Assembly: GCA_033558025.1 (NCBI GenBank)
Contig: JAUCEF010000010.1
Span: 769,001 to 833,000 of the forward strand
Direction of reading: 5' to 3'
Source: Phytophthora sp. 'mugwort'
Taxonomy: Eukaryota > Oomycota > Peronosporomycetes > Peronosporales > Peronosporaceae
Length of the DNA: 64,000 nucleotides
A program made the translations under genes and the position numbers. Of the stretch, positions 44,123 to 54,218 are shown piece after piece. How positions within the stretch are numbered: the first letter of the stretch is position 1; each line of letters opens with the position of its first letter. The notes under the pieces were generated by a model. The model ran no database searches. It was not told the DNA's origin and worked only from the letters and a program-made list of their open reading frames with translations.

Positions 44123-44938
44123 GTCTGGCGTTATTGGTGGCAATTTTGGTGGCGAAAACTATCGATGAGGAGCCTCGATGATATCCAGGAAAACAAACTG
44201 TTGAAGAGGCTGGTAATGTGAGTCAAGCTGTACTCACTCGCCTTCAGATTTTAGAAGGATGTTTATCGCATGGTGTTTGCCGCAGTTGGTAGTCCTCGCG
44301 TGTCCGTCAAACTGCGACAAGCTCGACGTCGGGTGGCTTCCTTCCAGTGCGACATCTGACGTCTCCATCAAAGTTTGATTCAAAGATGCGGTGCCTGTTG
44401 CTTTTTTCTTATACAGTTCGTGCTTTCTATAGGCAAACAGTGTCCCAAGCGGCCTCGACGCACGTGCACACGTGTCGAACCGTTAGACTAACGGTTGGTG
44501 GTTGCAACTGATGCATGTGTACTAAATTGGGGTTAGCAGATGCGGACAACTGGCGCTATGCTCGAGCACCACGTGATAAAATATCCAGACGTAACGACCA
44601 ACAAAAATCTACAACCTGCGTACATTATTGGCACCTAATAACTAAGGCAACTTGCCGAGAAGAAGAGAAAGAAAGACCGAAATTCGTCGCCGTCCGTCCT
44701 GCAAAAAGGTTCATTGTCGAGTGGAGCCTTTCAATTTTTGGGTAACTACTGGTATACAAACGCCAAGTCAAAAGCCGCTTCAAGTCAAAAGGGCAACAAC
44801 CGTCAACTGACGCTCCCCACCCCAACCCGCACTGCCGATGGCAGAGGCGAAACCTGCTGGCAGAGACGTTTGCGCGCACCTGCGCCTCCACACTCGAGTA
44901 TTTGCAGCATTCCAGCCAAAAGGTCCGTTGCCGTCACA
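44123..44938. other. Intergenic region, condensin 3' flank and PDZ-gene promoter
   Basis: No gene is supported. The reading frame of the downstream gene stays open upstream of 44939 to about 44714, without a convincing ATG. A GCATTCCAGCCA sequence at about 44907-44918, some 20 bp before the ATG, is a weak match to the oomycete initiator. Confidence 0.5.
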
Positions 44939-47332
44939 ATGTACCCGCCGCATAACAGCAGCAGGAGTCAGTTGCCGCCGTCACGGCGCAGCTCGGCGGC
45001 CGACGCGCCGCTCACAGCCGAGCGTGCCATGATGGACCAGATCCGCTCCAAGCTCGAGCGCGCCCAGCGCCGCCTCGCGCGTAACTCGCCGGGCAGCTCT
45101 GGCAGCAGCACAGGCGCCTCGTATATCCCCTCGTCTGACTACAGCAGCGTCACGCGCGCGCCACCAGTCAAGAGTGTGCTCATGGAGGACATGCCGGCCA
45201 CGGCCTCGAGGCACTATAGGTCTGTGGCGCCTCCGCCCTCCACACTGCGACAGCCACCTCCACCGCCATCGACGATGCGTCATCACGGCATGCCGCCGCC
45301 TTCCAGTCGCCGTCCTCCGTCCTCGTCCAAGTACGACCTCGGCTCCTCGAGACACCAGCACTCGCGATACCCCGACTCCTCCAGGTACGCGCAGCAGCAA
45401 TACAAGAGCAGATCTAAGTACTCACAGGGAGACACCGACCCGCTTAATGGTGGCCCGCCACCCATGTCTACGCCCTATTTGGTCTACTCGAGCTCACGTC
45501 CGCCCACGACGGGCTCGCAGCATAACAAAAGCAGTCGCGTGAAGGCCACGTCAACAGAGCGACGCGAGCACACACGGCCAGAGGAGGAGGAACACAGACA
45601 CCGAGCGGCGCTCAGCTCCAACTCCAACACGGTCATGCACGGCCCACCGTCCGCCATGCGCTCGGGCATCGCGCGACCACCGACGTCACGTGTTCGCTTT
45701 GAAGGGCACGATAATGAGAGGAGGGAATTAATTGAGAAGAAGGAACGGGACAGTGAAACGGAGAGGAAGTGGCGCCACCAGCAGCTAAAAGAGCGCGAGG
45801 CACGCCACCAACGCCACCGAGAGCATGACATCAATGCGCGTGCAAAAGGTTCGGGCCCTACATCACCAATTGCTGCTGCTACGCGAGACCGACGGTTGTC
45901 AGCGGTCGAGAACCCACCGAGTTCGGCGATCAAGCTGACGGCTTACGATGAGATGGCGCAGGCGATTCCGACGTCGCCGGTGGGGCGTTCGCGACGGAAT
46001 TTGGTTAACAACCCGCCGCCGAAGTCCGACATTAAGATATCTGCCTTTGAAGACATGATTCCACGGCGACGAAGCCCTGGAGCGCAAGACAAGCTGCCAA
46101 AACCGGTAGAACATGAGAAGTCTAAGGAGGAAGCTGTCGTTGGTAGCCCCAAAGATACAGCAACCCCAGAGGTTACCGAGGCCGAAACTGATGGTGACCA
46201 AGGACTCTCGTCCGAGTCGGACAATCAGGAGACTGTCACACGAGGGACTGTGAAACCGGCAGCCCCAGTGTTACCTAAAACAGTAGAATCACCACCACCA
46301 TCGGTGGTACCAGAACCTGAAGAGTCAAGCCGATCAGATGAAGAAGATACTGGAGACACGTCAGCTTATGACACGGACGATAGCTACGAGTTTGACAGTG
46401 ATTCCGAGTTCCTGTCATCCTCCGGATATTCCATGTTTGAGGCGCATGTCCTAGAAGTGGATGTGGATTTAGATGCGTATTCAGACGACAACGGTGACGA
46501 AACCCAGGCGGTTCATGCCAGCAACCAGGTTCCTGAAGTTGCAAAAGACGAAGACGTCCCGACACCACCAGCTACGGAGTTGTCTAGTGTCCAGGAAGGT
46601 GACGAGGCTCCGGTATCCAGATTGACAGCCAAAGACCTGGCGTTCTACGCATTAGGTCGCACGAGCACTTGCTCTCTATCAGATCTCGGCTCTCCTGTGT
46701 CCTCGGCGAATAAAAAGCAGTCACCGAAGAACGCACCAGCGCCCATGTCGTACACTCCAGCGTCGTCTGCATTCCCACCATCCCGCGCACTTGGACGCCC
46801 ACCAGTTCCCGCTACGACAGGTCGGACCCGAGGCAATCGACTGCCGCCGGCATCTTCGACATCAGTTGCCAGTTACGTCCGTCGGTCGCGAGCTAGAGCG
46901 CCCATGGACTTGAAGAACCACTTACCGCCGTCGATTGGCGTATTATCGGGTCTGTCAAGCGGATCGTCGACCTTTGTGATGGACCCATCATATTTCTACG
47001 AGGTGACGTGGAAATTGGGCGAGTTTGCTTTTTCAGTACAACGAGTTTACACAGAGGAGAACGAGTTTGAATTCGACGATCGGAACCAGGAGCCACAGCT
47101 TTTCTTGCGTATGCTGCTCAACACGGAGCGCAGTACGTGCAAAAGTTTCCATGATGTGCGTGTGGGCGACGTGTTAATTCGCGTTGGCGACGCCTATGTC
47201 TCGGATCTTGGGCTGGAGGGCTCAGGCACAGTGCTGACTAAATTCTTTGCCAAGATGATGGCACAGACCCCAGTGAAGCTCACGTTCCAGCGAATGAATC
47301 CTAGCGATTGGGAAGGAGGTGTCGAGCTGTGA
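44939..47332 (+). CDS. Ser/Pro-rich protein with C-terminal PDZ domain
   Basis: The frame from MYPPHNSSRSQLPP (ATG 44939, context CACAATG) to the stop at 47332 gives 797 residues. The N-terminal half is Ser, Pro and Arg-rich and probably disordered. Around residues 259-300 there is a basic coiled coil (LIEKKERDSETERKWRHQ and following KEREARHQRHRE). An acidic stretch follows (about 470-560). The last 110 residues, about 684-790, fit a PDZ fold, with YEVTWKLGEFAFSVQRVY, then VRVGDVLIRVGDAYVSDL and VKLTFQRMNP. The usual carboxylate-binding GLGF is replaced by the ELGEF/F-A-F region, so ligand preference is unclear. A scaffolding or adaptor role is likely, from family knowledge. An upstream in-frame start is possible (open to 44714). 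There are no stops in the frame. Confidence 0.75.
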   Translation: MYPPHNSSRSQLPPSRRSSAADAPLTAERAMMDQIRSKLERAQRRLARNSPGSSGSSTGASYIPSSDYSSVTRAPPVKSVLMEDMPATASRHYRSVAPPPSTLRQPPPPPSTMRHHGMPPPSSRRPPSSSKYDLGSSRHQHSRYPDSSRYAQQQYKSRSKYSQGDTDPLNGGPPPMSTPYLVYSSSRPPTTGSQHNKSSRVKATSTERREHTRPEEEEHRHRAALSSNSNTVMHGPPSAMRSGIARPPTSRVRFEGHDNERRELIEKKERDSETERKWRHQQLKEREARHQRHREHDINARAKGSGPTSPIAAATRDRRLSAVENPPSSAIKLTAYDEMAQAIPTSPVGRSRRNLVNNPPPKSDIKISAFEDMIPRRRSPGAQDKLPKPVEHEKSKEEAVVGSPKDTATPEVTEAETDGDQGLSSESDNQETVTRGTVKPAAPVLPKTVESPPPSVVPEPEESSRSDEEDTGDTSAYDTDDSYEFDSDSEFLSSSGYSMFEAHVLEVDVDLDAYSDDNGDETQAVHASNQVPEVAKDEDVPTPPATELSSVQEGDEAPVSRLTAKDLAFYALGRTSTCSLSDLGSPVSSANKKQSPKNAPAPMSYTPASSAFPPSRALGRPPVPATTGRTRGNRLPPASSTSVASYVRRSRARAPMDLKNHLPPSIGVLSGLSSGSSTFVMDPSYFYEVTWKLGEFAFSVQRVYTEENEFEFDDRNQEPQLFLRMLLNTERSTCKSFHDVRVGDVLIRVGDAYVSDLGLEGSGTVLTKFFAKMMAQTPVKLTFQRMNPSDWEGGVEL

Positions 47333-47804
47333 GGTGGGAGTAAAGTAGAGACCACTATCTAGATGCTGAAATGGGTGACAGAAGAAGTACAATGTCATGG
47401 CAATACTATCGATTTGGTTAAGTGACGTAGGAGTTAAAAGTAATTTGTGTAAGGGCTTTTAATCATCCAGGAGGGACGATGATGGTATTACTGGGCACGA
47501 CATTTCCACAGCGTTGAATTTTTGTTGGATTTTTTCGTCGGCTGATCGGTACGTCTATGGTTTGCGTTTAAACTCGAATTGTGCACAAGGGGATGAAACA
47601 TCCAAACCGCCAGAACTTCACGAGCCCTTTCAGTTGAAACTGTACATATGTAGATCGAAGTTCCAGATCAGGATAAGTGTGCTAGTTACAACCCGCAATT
47701 ATTTTTTCTATTTGTGTCACTAACGTATGTTTCGACATCTTCCCACAAAAATGCAAGACAAAACTAAGCGACAAAATTGTATGGTAGCTTTGAGTTATGT
47801 GCCC
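47333..47804. other. Convergent 3' ends
   Basis: This 470-bp spacer lies between the convergent PDZ and CFAP97-like genes and has no supported gene. It should hold both 3' untranslated regions and polyadenylation signals. No strong terminator-like feature was noted. Confidence 0.5.
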
Positions 47805-48857
47805 TCACAATGAACTTTCAATTGTCATCTTACGTATCCTCGAGACTAGCGACTCACTACTCGTACTTCGTCGTGTGGTCCGCACTGGTAACCGATACGA
47901 TGCTGCGACTCGCGATTTCGACAAAGCTTGGGAGGCTGAGCGAGGACGGCACTTTTGACGCTGCACAAGGTAGCTAATTGAGTCAACGCGAATAGCTGAG
48001 TCGCTAACGTTTGATGCAGCGCTCAGGCATTTAGTATCTCCATCCGCATCTCGGCGTAAAATACTTTGACTGCATGGTGTTCGCAGCGAGCGTGATTGAG
48101 ACTCTTGCAGCGGCAGTTTCGAGGTCGAGCGATGCCGTGACCTGGTTGTGAGAAGTTTTTTGTGCTTCTCTTCGTGACGCTCCAATGCGGAACGATCTAC
48201 TGTCGTCCGAGTACTGAGGATCCGGCGCAGAAGAATCTTGTTCTCATTTGAAATCTTGGACTGAACTCGTGACCGGACTCGAGCTGCGGCCGAAGTTGAG
48301 TTCGATGCGTGTAGCATTGTTGGTGCATTGTACTCTACAAAGTTGTTCTTCATAGTGGCCGAAGCTCGAGTGTACAGAACATGGCTAGCTGGTGTCTGCG
48401 GGACGTCTGGCAACGGATGAAGACATTCGTGGCTGGAATGCGCTGGCTCGGGCACCACGATGACGTTTCTGTCGTTGCTATGGCCTGTAGCAGCGTTCGA
48501 CGATTGAAGCGGTCGCTTCTCTGTCGTACCAGTCGCAGCGTTGGCATTATCCAGTGCGATGATCTTCTGGATCAAGACGAGATTGTCACGGTCGAGCTGC
48601 TTTTGACGCGAATTTGCCGCTCGTGCCTCGGATTGAGCAACGAACTTTGCGGGGCTTGAATGGTTCCAGCTGATTCGACTGGTGTGAATGCGCTGAGGGT
48701 GAGCAGAGGCGGTGAGAGCAGAGGAAAAAGCCTGCGCGGATACCGAGTTGGCTGATCTGATAAACTCAACGCGACCGCGATGTGCGAGCCACTGCGACTC
48801 GTGCCACCGTTCATCAAGCACACGGTTGCACGAGCTCCAAGCTGCTGCTCGAGTCAT
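47805..48857 (-). CDS. CFAP97/Hemingway-like protein, 350 residues
   Basis: One undamaged minus-strand frame from MTRAAAWSSCNRVLDERWHE. Two copies of a short basic motif with E/D-N-x2-L-L/I-x-R/K-I are seen: RQKQLDRDNLVLIQKIIAL (about residues 84-102) and KISNENKILLRRILSTRTTV (about 200-220), the second followed by LERHEEKHKKLL. This matches the Hemingway/CFAP97 domain pattern (E-N-x-L-L-x-R-I), a ciliary and flagellar protein family. Oomycetes make flagellate zoospores, so a role in flagella is plausible. The rest is Ser/Arg-rich and poorly ordered. Similarity to CFAP97 is by motif only. It could also be an unrelated coiled-coil protein. Confidence 0.55.
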   Translation of the reverse strand: MTRAAAWSSCNRVLDERWHESQWLAHRGRVEFIRSANSVSAQAFSSALTASAHPQRIHTSRISWNHSSPAKFVAQSEARAANSRQKQLDRDNLVLIQKIIALDNANAATGTTEKRPLQSSNAATGHSNDRNVIVVPEPAHSSHECLHPLPDVPQTPASHVLYTRASATMKNNFVEYNAPTMLHASNSTSAAARVRSRVQSKISNENKILLRRILSTRTTVDRSALERHEEKHKKLLTTRSRHRSTSKLPLQESQSRSLRTPCSQSILRRDADGDTKCLSAASNVSDSAIRVDSISYLVQRQKCRPRSASQALSKSRVAASYRLPVRTTRRSTSSESLVSRIRKMTIESSL

Positions 48858-48898
48858 CCTCGCTTAGTGCGCGCAGAGAAAAAATGACTATTTTTATA

Positions 48899-49110
48899 GG
48901 AGACAAACCTTTGTGACAACGACATTTCTGGACGTACCTCAGTTTCTAGGACGACCTGATTATCGGATAGGAAAATATCGGATACTTTGACGCCGATCTA
49001 GATCTTGCAAAACCTAACCTGATTTTGCACCGCGACAAAACATTCCGGCAAAAAATGACGTGATTTTCACTATTGATAAACTTTTTACCAATAGTGAAAA
49101 TCAAGTCATT
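48899..49110 (+). repeat. Left terminal inverted repeat of the mariner-like element
   Basis: It matches the reverse complement of 50360-50605 in blocks. Its inner end, 49071-49110, is itself a hairpin: GATTTTCACTATTG at about 49070 and CAATAGTGAAAATC at about 49095 surround a short loop. The second arm resembles the inner end of the right repeat, so the left side looks like two ends joined, as in a miniature derivative. Confidence 0.65.
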
Positions 49111-49256
49111 TTAGGGGGAGTCGAAACCTTCGAAATAAGCAGAAAAATAAAAACAAGCAAAAAGGAAACGCACAAATAAGCAGGTATTTATCAGATAAAT
49201 AACTCACTACTCGTTCCTTTGCGTGAAATGAGCTGCTTCTTTTAATATTAGCGGTA

Positions 49257-49281
49257 TTAGCCACCTCAGAGGTGGCTAATA
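49257..49281. repeat. Perfect 12-bp palindrome with a 1-base spacer
   Basis: ATTAGCCACCTC, one A, then GAGGTGGCTAAT. It lies inside the element, in the segment between the left repeat and the transposase remnant. It could form a stem in RNA or single-stranded DNA. I see no associated gene. Confidence 0.7.
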
Positions 49282-49752
49282 TTTTAAAGAGAGTGAGTGC
49301 TGCACCTAACTGAAAAAAGAGGGGTGATTGTCACATAAAACGACCAACGGAGGAGAGCGGTTGTGAGCGCGCGTAGCCACAGCGAACCGCGCGGTATTTG
49401 CGGAGGCGGGCCCAGCACCAAGCTTTCCAGCGAGCCGAGCACTGTAGCGGGCCGAATGTAGCCTTTGCGAAGCAAAGCCCAAGATCGCGATGCCTTCGGT
49501 ACCCGAGAGGACTACGGTTAACGTGATGTGAGACATTCAAAACAAAACATAAGGTGACGCGGCGAGTTGGGCGCAGCAATGCGTGCCTACTTTAAATCGA
49601 TATAAGCAACAAATCGTCCAGGATATCAGTAAAAAAAAAAAATGACCAAGAAATAATCTGTTTTTTCGCTAGGTTTGATTCCCCTATTTGAAGGTCCTGT
49701 TCTTAGTGTCGCCGTACTTGCAAGCACTTCGAAGCATCGAGTCGGTCTCAGA

Positions 49753-50352
49753 TCATGCAGCTCCTTCATCGTGACAAAATTTCACGCCTCCATCACCACA
49801 GCCGTAAGTTCGGTCGCGGAGGTGTACTACTTGCCGCGGCTGTATACTTTCCTTGCCATAATGGCCCAAATAATTCTGGCGCCCCTCCAGCACCACCAAC
49901 TCGACTTGCCCTGCCCCCCCCCCCTCCATACACCATCCGCGACCCTCCCGCGTTTTGCCGGTTCGTGTAACAGCATGGATCCTGTCTCTATTTAGACTAG
50001 ATAGTCCACCCGAGACGACAGTATCTGAATCGTTCGCATCTATCGCTCCAGCCGGTACGTGGACTTCAACTCGTCCGCGGAGGAGATCCCGGTAGCGGTG
50101 GAGCGGACGACTTGGCCTATTGTTCGGTCTGTCAGGCTTGGTGGGGCGCCCCGTTCTTGCGCTTTCCCCTTTGTTATTCAGCGTGTAGCTGACGACGTTT
50201 GAGGGGAGCTTGTCACGACGAGAAATAGCACGGACCCCCGCGCCAACATCACGGAGGCTCTTCATGCGGCCGTGCTCTTCTTCATCGATGCTTGGTCCTC
50301 GTCCCATATAAATATTGGACAAAAATGAGGTTAGCTCGGACATAAACTTCAT
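49753..50352 (-). pseudogene. Tc1/mariner-like transposase N-terminal fragment
   Basis: On the minus strand, from about Met 50304 (MGRGPSIDEEEHGRMKSL), the translation gives RDVGAGVRAISRRDKL, then NVVSYTLNNKG, then RTGRPTKPDRPNNRPSRPL. This is the layout of the N-terminal helix-turn-helix pair (G-x-x-R-x-I-x-R-x and a GRP AT-hook-like linker) of Tc1/mariner transposases that binds the terminal repeats. The catalytic DDE/DDD core is absent; after about residue 120 the sequence stops resembling a transposase. The frame has no internal stop but is truncated in content. Confidence 0.55.
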
Positions 50353-50607
50353 TCTTAATTAATAGTGAGATCAAGTCATTATTTGTCACAAAATTTGTCG
50401 CGGTGCGAAATCAGGTTAGTTATGCCAGCCTGTAGGAGCTGTGCATAATCTAGATCAGTGTCACAAGCCACCATTCGACCTATTCGATAGAGGCGCATAT
50501 CTAAAAAGTATCCTCTAGTCTACCGGTTGTAATTCATTAATTATAATTTTTCGTCCTAGAAGCTGAGGCACGTCCAAAAATGTCACAAAGGTTTGGCGGG
50601 GATTGTA

Positions 50608-51363
50608 TGGGGCCGGTAAGACTCTGCATTTGAAACCTTTTCTTATTTCTTCTACAATGGTTTATGGGGGCCTGTAGGCGCTGTTCACGACGTTGGCAAA
50701 GGTCGTGATAGTAGTGCAGCGCGGGGTCTTCATTGCATACGAACGGCTATCAACTTACCCTGTAGCATAAGCAAGGTACTGTAGAACGCTCAAAGAATGT
50801 ATCGTATAAACACATGAAGACCCTTTATCTGCTCAGCTGGCGATATGCGACTTTCCTCTATGAATCTTTTTCTTGGAAAAGCGTCGCAGACGCCGTTTTC
50901 GGCACGTGTTCTTACCGTATTATCGTAGACCTAGGCGCCGTTTACTCCTTGGCGACATCGAAGTTTAGCCAATGACAGTGCTGCATCTTAAACCACATGG
51001 CATTCGTAGTTTTACTCTTCGGCAAGGTAATTCAGTGTCTGTACCGCATTTCCTGTAACGCGAACAAGCGGTATAGACAGGCCCTATGTCACTGGAAAGG
51101 GCAAGCGGCGAAAGTAGTACAAACGAGTATCTGTCGCGTATGGCGACAAGAAGGCCTGGCTTGACTATTTAAACAAGGACCATTCTGTGAAGGAGGGTAT
51201 TACCCATTTTGCGGAGCTGCCTCAGAAAGAACACAGGGCCAACGAGAACTGTTATCTAAGTGGCGGAAAGCAGAAACATCAATCAACGTGGCTTGTGATT
51301 CGGGTCGGGCGAGTCATCACAACGCGAGAAAATAACGCGATGCCACCGTACTAAGCACTGTAG
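50608..51363. other. Stretch without a supported gene
   Basis: No long frame, motif or repeat unit is evident on either strand. Confidence 0.5.
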
Positions 51364-51790
51364 ATCGATAGACTAAAGGAGCAACTTTCAACCTACCCGC
51401 AAGGCGAAAAGCTCCGTCAGACGAAAAGGGATAAACTAGCTGCGGCAATATTAAGCGCTCGAAAAGAACACGACCAGAAAGAAGCCGACCACAGAGTTGC
51501 TGCCATTCGCGAAAGCATGTTAGAAAAACCTTTTTCGCTGGTTGTCCGACCCGATCGGACATGACAAAGTGGATCACGTCAAACTGGCTTGCATTGACGT
51601 CTTCAACTATACTCAGTGGTTTTTCGCGCGTTAGATTATGATGGATACCCGCGTTTAGCCCCAGCAGCAGATACGGAAGTATACACCGACAGTGTGATTC
51701 GATCGCTTGAAAGATACCACATCGCCGAGGCGGAAATTGAGTCAGACGACGACAGCTGCAGTGAATGTGGCGGTAGCGACAGTGGTGAAT
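51364..51790 (+). pseudogene. Degraded coding segment, unknown family
   Basis: The plus strand is open and protein-like from 51364 to about 51561 (DRLKEQLSTYPQGEKLRQTK, then DHRVAAIRESMLEKPFSLVV) and, after a stop and frame change, again to 51790 (RALDYDGYPRLAPAADTEVY, then SDDDSCSECGGSDSGE). The pieces have no standard start. Codon use and the helical and acidic character indicate former coding. It may belong to a piggyBac- or similar element, but nothing diagnostic is seen. The opposite-strand frame (51877-51317) is a shadow. Confidence 0.4.
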
Positions 51791-52198
51791 AGAATAATGA
51801 ATATTAGCCATGGTCATCGTAATTCTCAGGATGTGAAGACCATATGCTGTCAAATCATGTTGGCGGGTTGTCGCCAAGGACTACGATAATACGGTACCGG
51901 GCGTCCACAGCCCTCAGCCAAACGACGCCCTGGCCATCTTGGCCGAGTGTGGTTCCGAGCCCCGTCTCGTACGCGCAACCCATTCGGAAGTCAAGTTCGC
52001 CACGCACAATGCCTCAATTGTTGCATTGGCCAGACCCGCGGTCATGGTTGGCAGTGAGAGCGGAAAAATACCGCATAACCGGAAGCGTTAGTGATTGGCT
52101 TTAATTAGTGGTTCTCATGGTTCGCAGGTAGATGCTTTAAAGGTAGATACAATTAGCCAACCACAGCGTTCCTACAACCTTCGAACCATGAGGACACA
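51791..52198. other. Stretch without a supported gene
   Basis: Only short frames are present. It separates the degraded plus-strand segment from the Harbinger-like fragments. Confidence 0.5.
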
Positions 52199-53450
52199 GT
52201 GCCCTCAAAATGTTCCCTACGGTGTGAGACTATCCTGTTTTCGACCAGTCAGAACAAGACAATATTCATGAATAGCCGACCCTCTCAAGTTGCCATGGGT
52301 CGCGATAGAATTCGCACAGCGGCCACGCTGTGGTTGAAGGCGGTGGCACTCAGCCGTGGTCTAGACGACACGAGCGATGAAGACGAGAGTTAGCACGAGT
52401 GGGAGACTCCCGCATTCCTCATGCGGATAGCAGGGACGCGGTATATGCATCGATTCCCGGCTCCCAAAATTGCTCAGTGGACTCCAGGGCGAATTTTTGA
52501 TATGTACCCTATACGTGCTCGTCACGAGCTGCGCATCGGTGTTGCGACTTTTGTCTATCCTACTCGCTTTCTTACGAGACTATCAAGACTTTGCAAGAGT
52601 GCCTGGCAAGCAAGAGTAGCTTCCTGTCCGCTGCATTTAGAGGTTTTTCTATCGTCTTTAAATCGATTTCGTACCATACGACGGCTCAACACTTCGGAAT
52701 TGGTGAAGGTCCGTGTAATTTATGTTGAGTTCTAATTGCTTTTGCTATTTCTAACTCGAAAATCGTTCGGTGAGAAAGTTTTGTGATAGAGGGCTTGAGG
52801 CTGTCCTCTGGCTCGAAGGGCAATTTATCAGGTGGACAGACCCGTAGGCCGAATGGATACCAATCGAAAGCACTATTGGTTTCAAAAATACATCGGTTTC
52901 GTTGATGGCACAGTCTTCAACTTGAAGTACGCTCCTCCTGCCGATGGCGAGTGCTACTTCTCAAGAAAATCATACTGTTGTTTCAAAGCACAAATTATTT
53001 GTGCTCATCTCCGCCGCATCACATACTATCAGGTCCGTTCGATTTCGATTCTTTTATTGTAGCACTATTTAAGTCACGAAATATTAGCTTGGATTGCCAG
53101 GCTCAGTGCACGACAAGAGGGTTCTTTCTCTTGCCACGATGGCCCAGAAACCGGCGCGATTTTTGCGCCGGGCGAATACTTGCTTGGAGGCAGTGCGAAT
53201 GGCGCGAGTTTTCCGTTTATTGTCTCGCCCTCCAAAAGCCTGGTCTCTCTCGTTCGAGAAGAATGCACACTTCAACGTCCAGCTTGCGCTAGCTCGTATT
53301 GCGATCGAGCATTGCATTGAGATAATCAAGGGGCGGTGTCGCTTCTCAGCATGCATGGTATTTATCTCAGTTATGAGGAAGCCACAGCCAGACTTTGCAA
53401 AACACAGGGAGTATGGTTCTGCACAACATCAGTATCGAACTTCGCGATGA
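52199..53450 (+). pseudogene. PIF/Harbinger-like transposase remnant
   Basis: The central segment 52832-53062 carries YWFQKYIGFVDGTVFNLKYA, where VDGT is the first-Asp motif of DDE_Tnp_4 transposases (HARBI1 type), then YFSRKSYCCFKAQIICAHLR. After a break near 53035 comes LGLPGSVHDKRVLSLATMAQ (about 53090-53155), the second-Asp motif (PGSxHD). GEYLLGGSANGASFPFI and FNVQLALARIAIEHCIEII (about 53176-53320) follow in other frames; the usual Asp in the LLxD motif is replaced by Gly. Segments at 52199-52735 upstream look like the N-terminal region. At least four frame changes occur. No terminal repeats were found. Confidence 0.65.
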
Positions 53451-53629
53451 GCAGTTTGAACTGGTTATGGAGGGTTATGGAGGACGCCGACGCAGAATAA
53501 TTGGAAGACGACACCGAGCTCGCGTACAATCCAGAAGAGCACTTGACTTCAAATGAATTACGACTGGTGGTCCAACACGGTTTGGCAAAGTTGAAACAAT
53601 GAGTATACTTACGAATTAATTTCTCCTAT

Positions 53630-54150
53630 ATTGGACACTCAATTGGCATTATTGTTGGTGAGACGTTCGCATTCGAGCTCCATTTGCTTGCACATCAGTT
53701 GACATTGCTGGTCCATTTTTTTTTCTCGCGGAGGCGTAACTCCTCACTTCGAAGTTCGAGTTGCTCTCTCTGGATAGCGAGCTTTTGCTCATTTAGCTCC
53801 AATACCGTTTCTCGCAACGTACAGTCTTGTCCTGGTGGATGCTCGTAAACGCGCCGTGAGGCTGGAGGGGTGGGCGTACGAGAAGGGCCATTTTTGCCGA
53901 AGTGGAGGCAGCGGAGGCATAGTTACCGTCGTTCCAGTTGCGCTCATGGTGTCCGTGGGTGCCAGTCTGACAGAAACCGGCTCGTCAATCAGTGGGGCAA
54001 CTACCGCAGTTTCGCTGTAACTGCTGGGACAGACACCATGACAGAAGTCATGGTGTCCGTACCCAGACAGTCCCGCGCTTCTGGTTCATCCTCCGCTAAT
54101 GGAGTACTGGCCGTCGAGCTCGTCGTTTCTCCGTCTAACGGGGAAACAAC
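53630..54150 (-). pseudogene. Coiled-coil (Myb/SANT-partner-like) fragment of the Harbinger element
   Basis: The minus strand reads RTPTPPASRRVYEHPPGQ, then LNEQKLAIQREQLELRSEEL, then after a frameshift in a run of nine A (plus-strand T at 53718-53726) QQCQLMCKQMELECERLTNN, ending at a stop near 53638. Basic Pro-rich region followed by a terminal coiled coil matches the tail of the Myb/SANT-like second protein of PIF/Harbinger elements. Convergent orientation next to the transposase (+) fits. The Myb/SANT domain itself is not visible, so this is inference. Confidence 0.45.
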
Positions 54151-54218
54151 ATATTAGCAGCTAAAAAAACACCGTCCACCAGAATATTTTAATGCTAGGT
54201 GGGTCACTGTCCTTCGAG

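Larger units (their letters stand above)
48897..50607 (-). mobile_element. Tc1/mariner-like element with long terminal inverted repeats
   Basis: The left side, 48899-49070, is inverted relative to the right side, 50345-50605. Shared blocks are AAACCTTTGTGACA, then GGACGTACCTCAGTTTCTAGGACGA versus GGACGTGCCTCAGCTTCTAGGACGA (reverse complement), and CTAACCTGATTTTGCACCGCGACA versus CTAACCTGATTTCGCACCGCGACA. The ends may be bounded by TA dinucleotides (48895-48898 and 50606-50607), the target duplicate of Tc1/mariner elements; this is a guess. A transposase N-terminal fragment lies between them. The element is a deletion or mosaic copy and not autonomous. Confidence 0.7.

Noticed and set aside
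43490..44143. 217-codon minus-strand frame over the condensin acidic tail
   Set aside because: Its hydrophobic composition (ILFVRIVVLQ) is the reverse of an acidic Ser/Glu region; a shadow frame.
44714..44938. 75-codon N-terminal extension of the PDZ protein
   Set aside because: It starts with a non-ATG codon and overlaps likely promoter sequence; ATG 44939 has good context.
51317..51877. 186-codon minus-strand frame
   Set aside because: The plus strand at 51364-51790 is more protein-like; the minus frame looks like its shadow.
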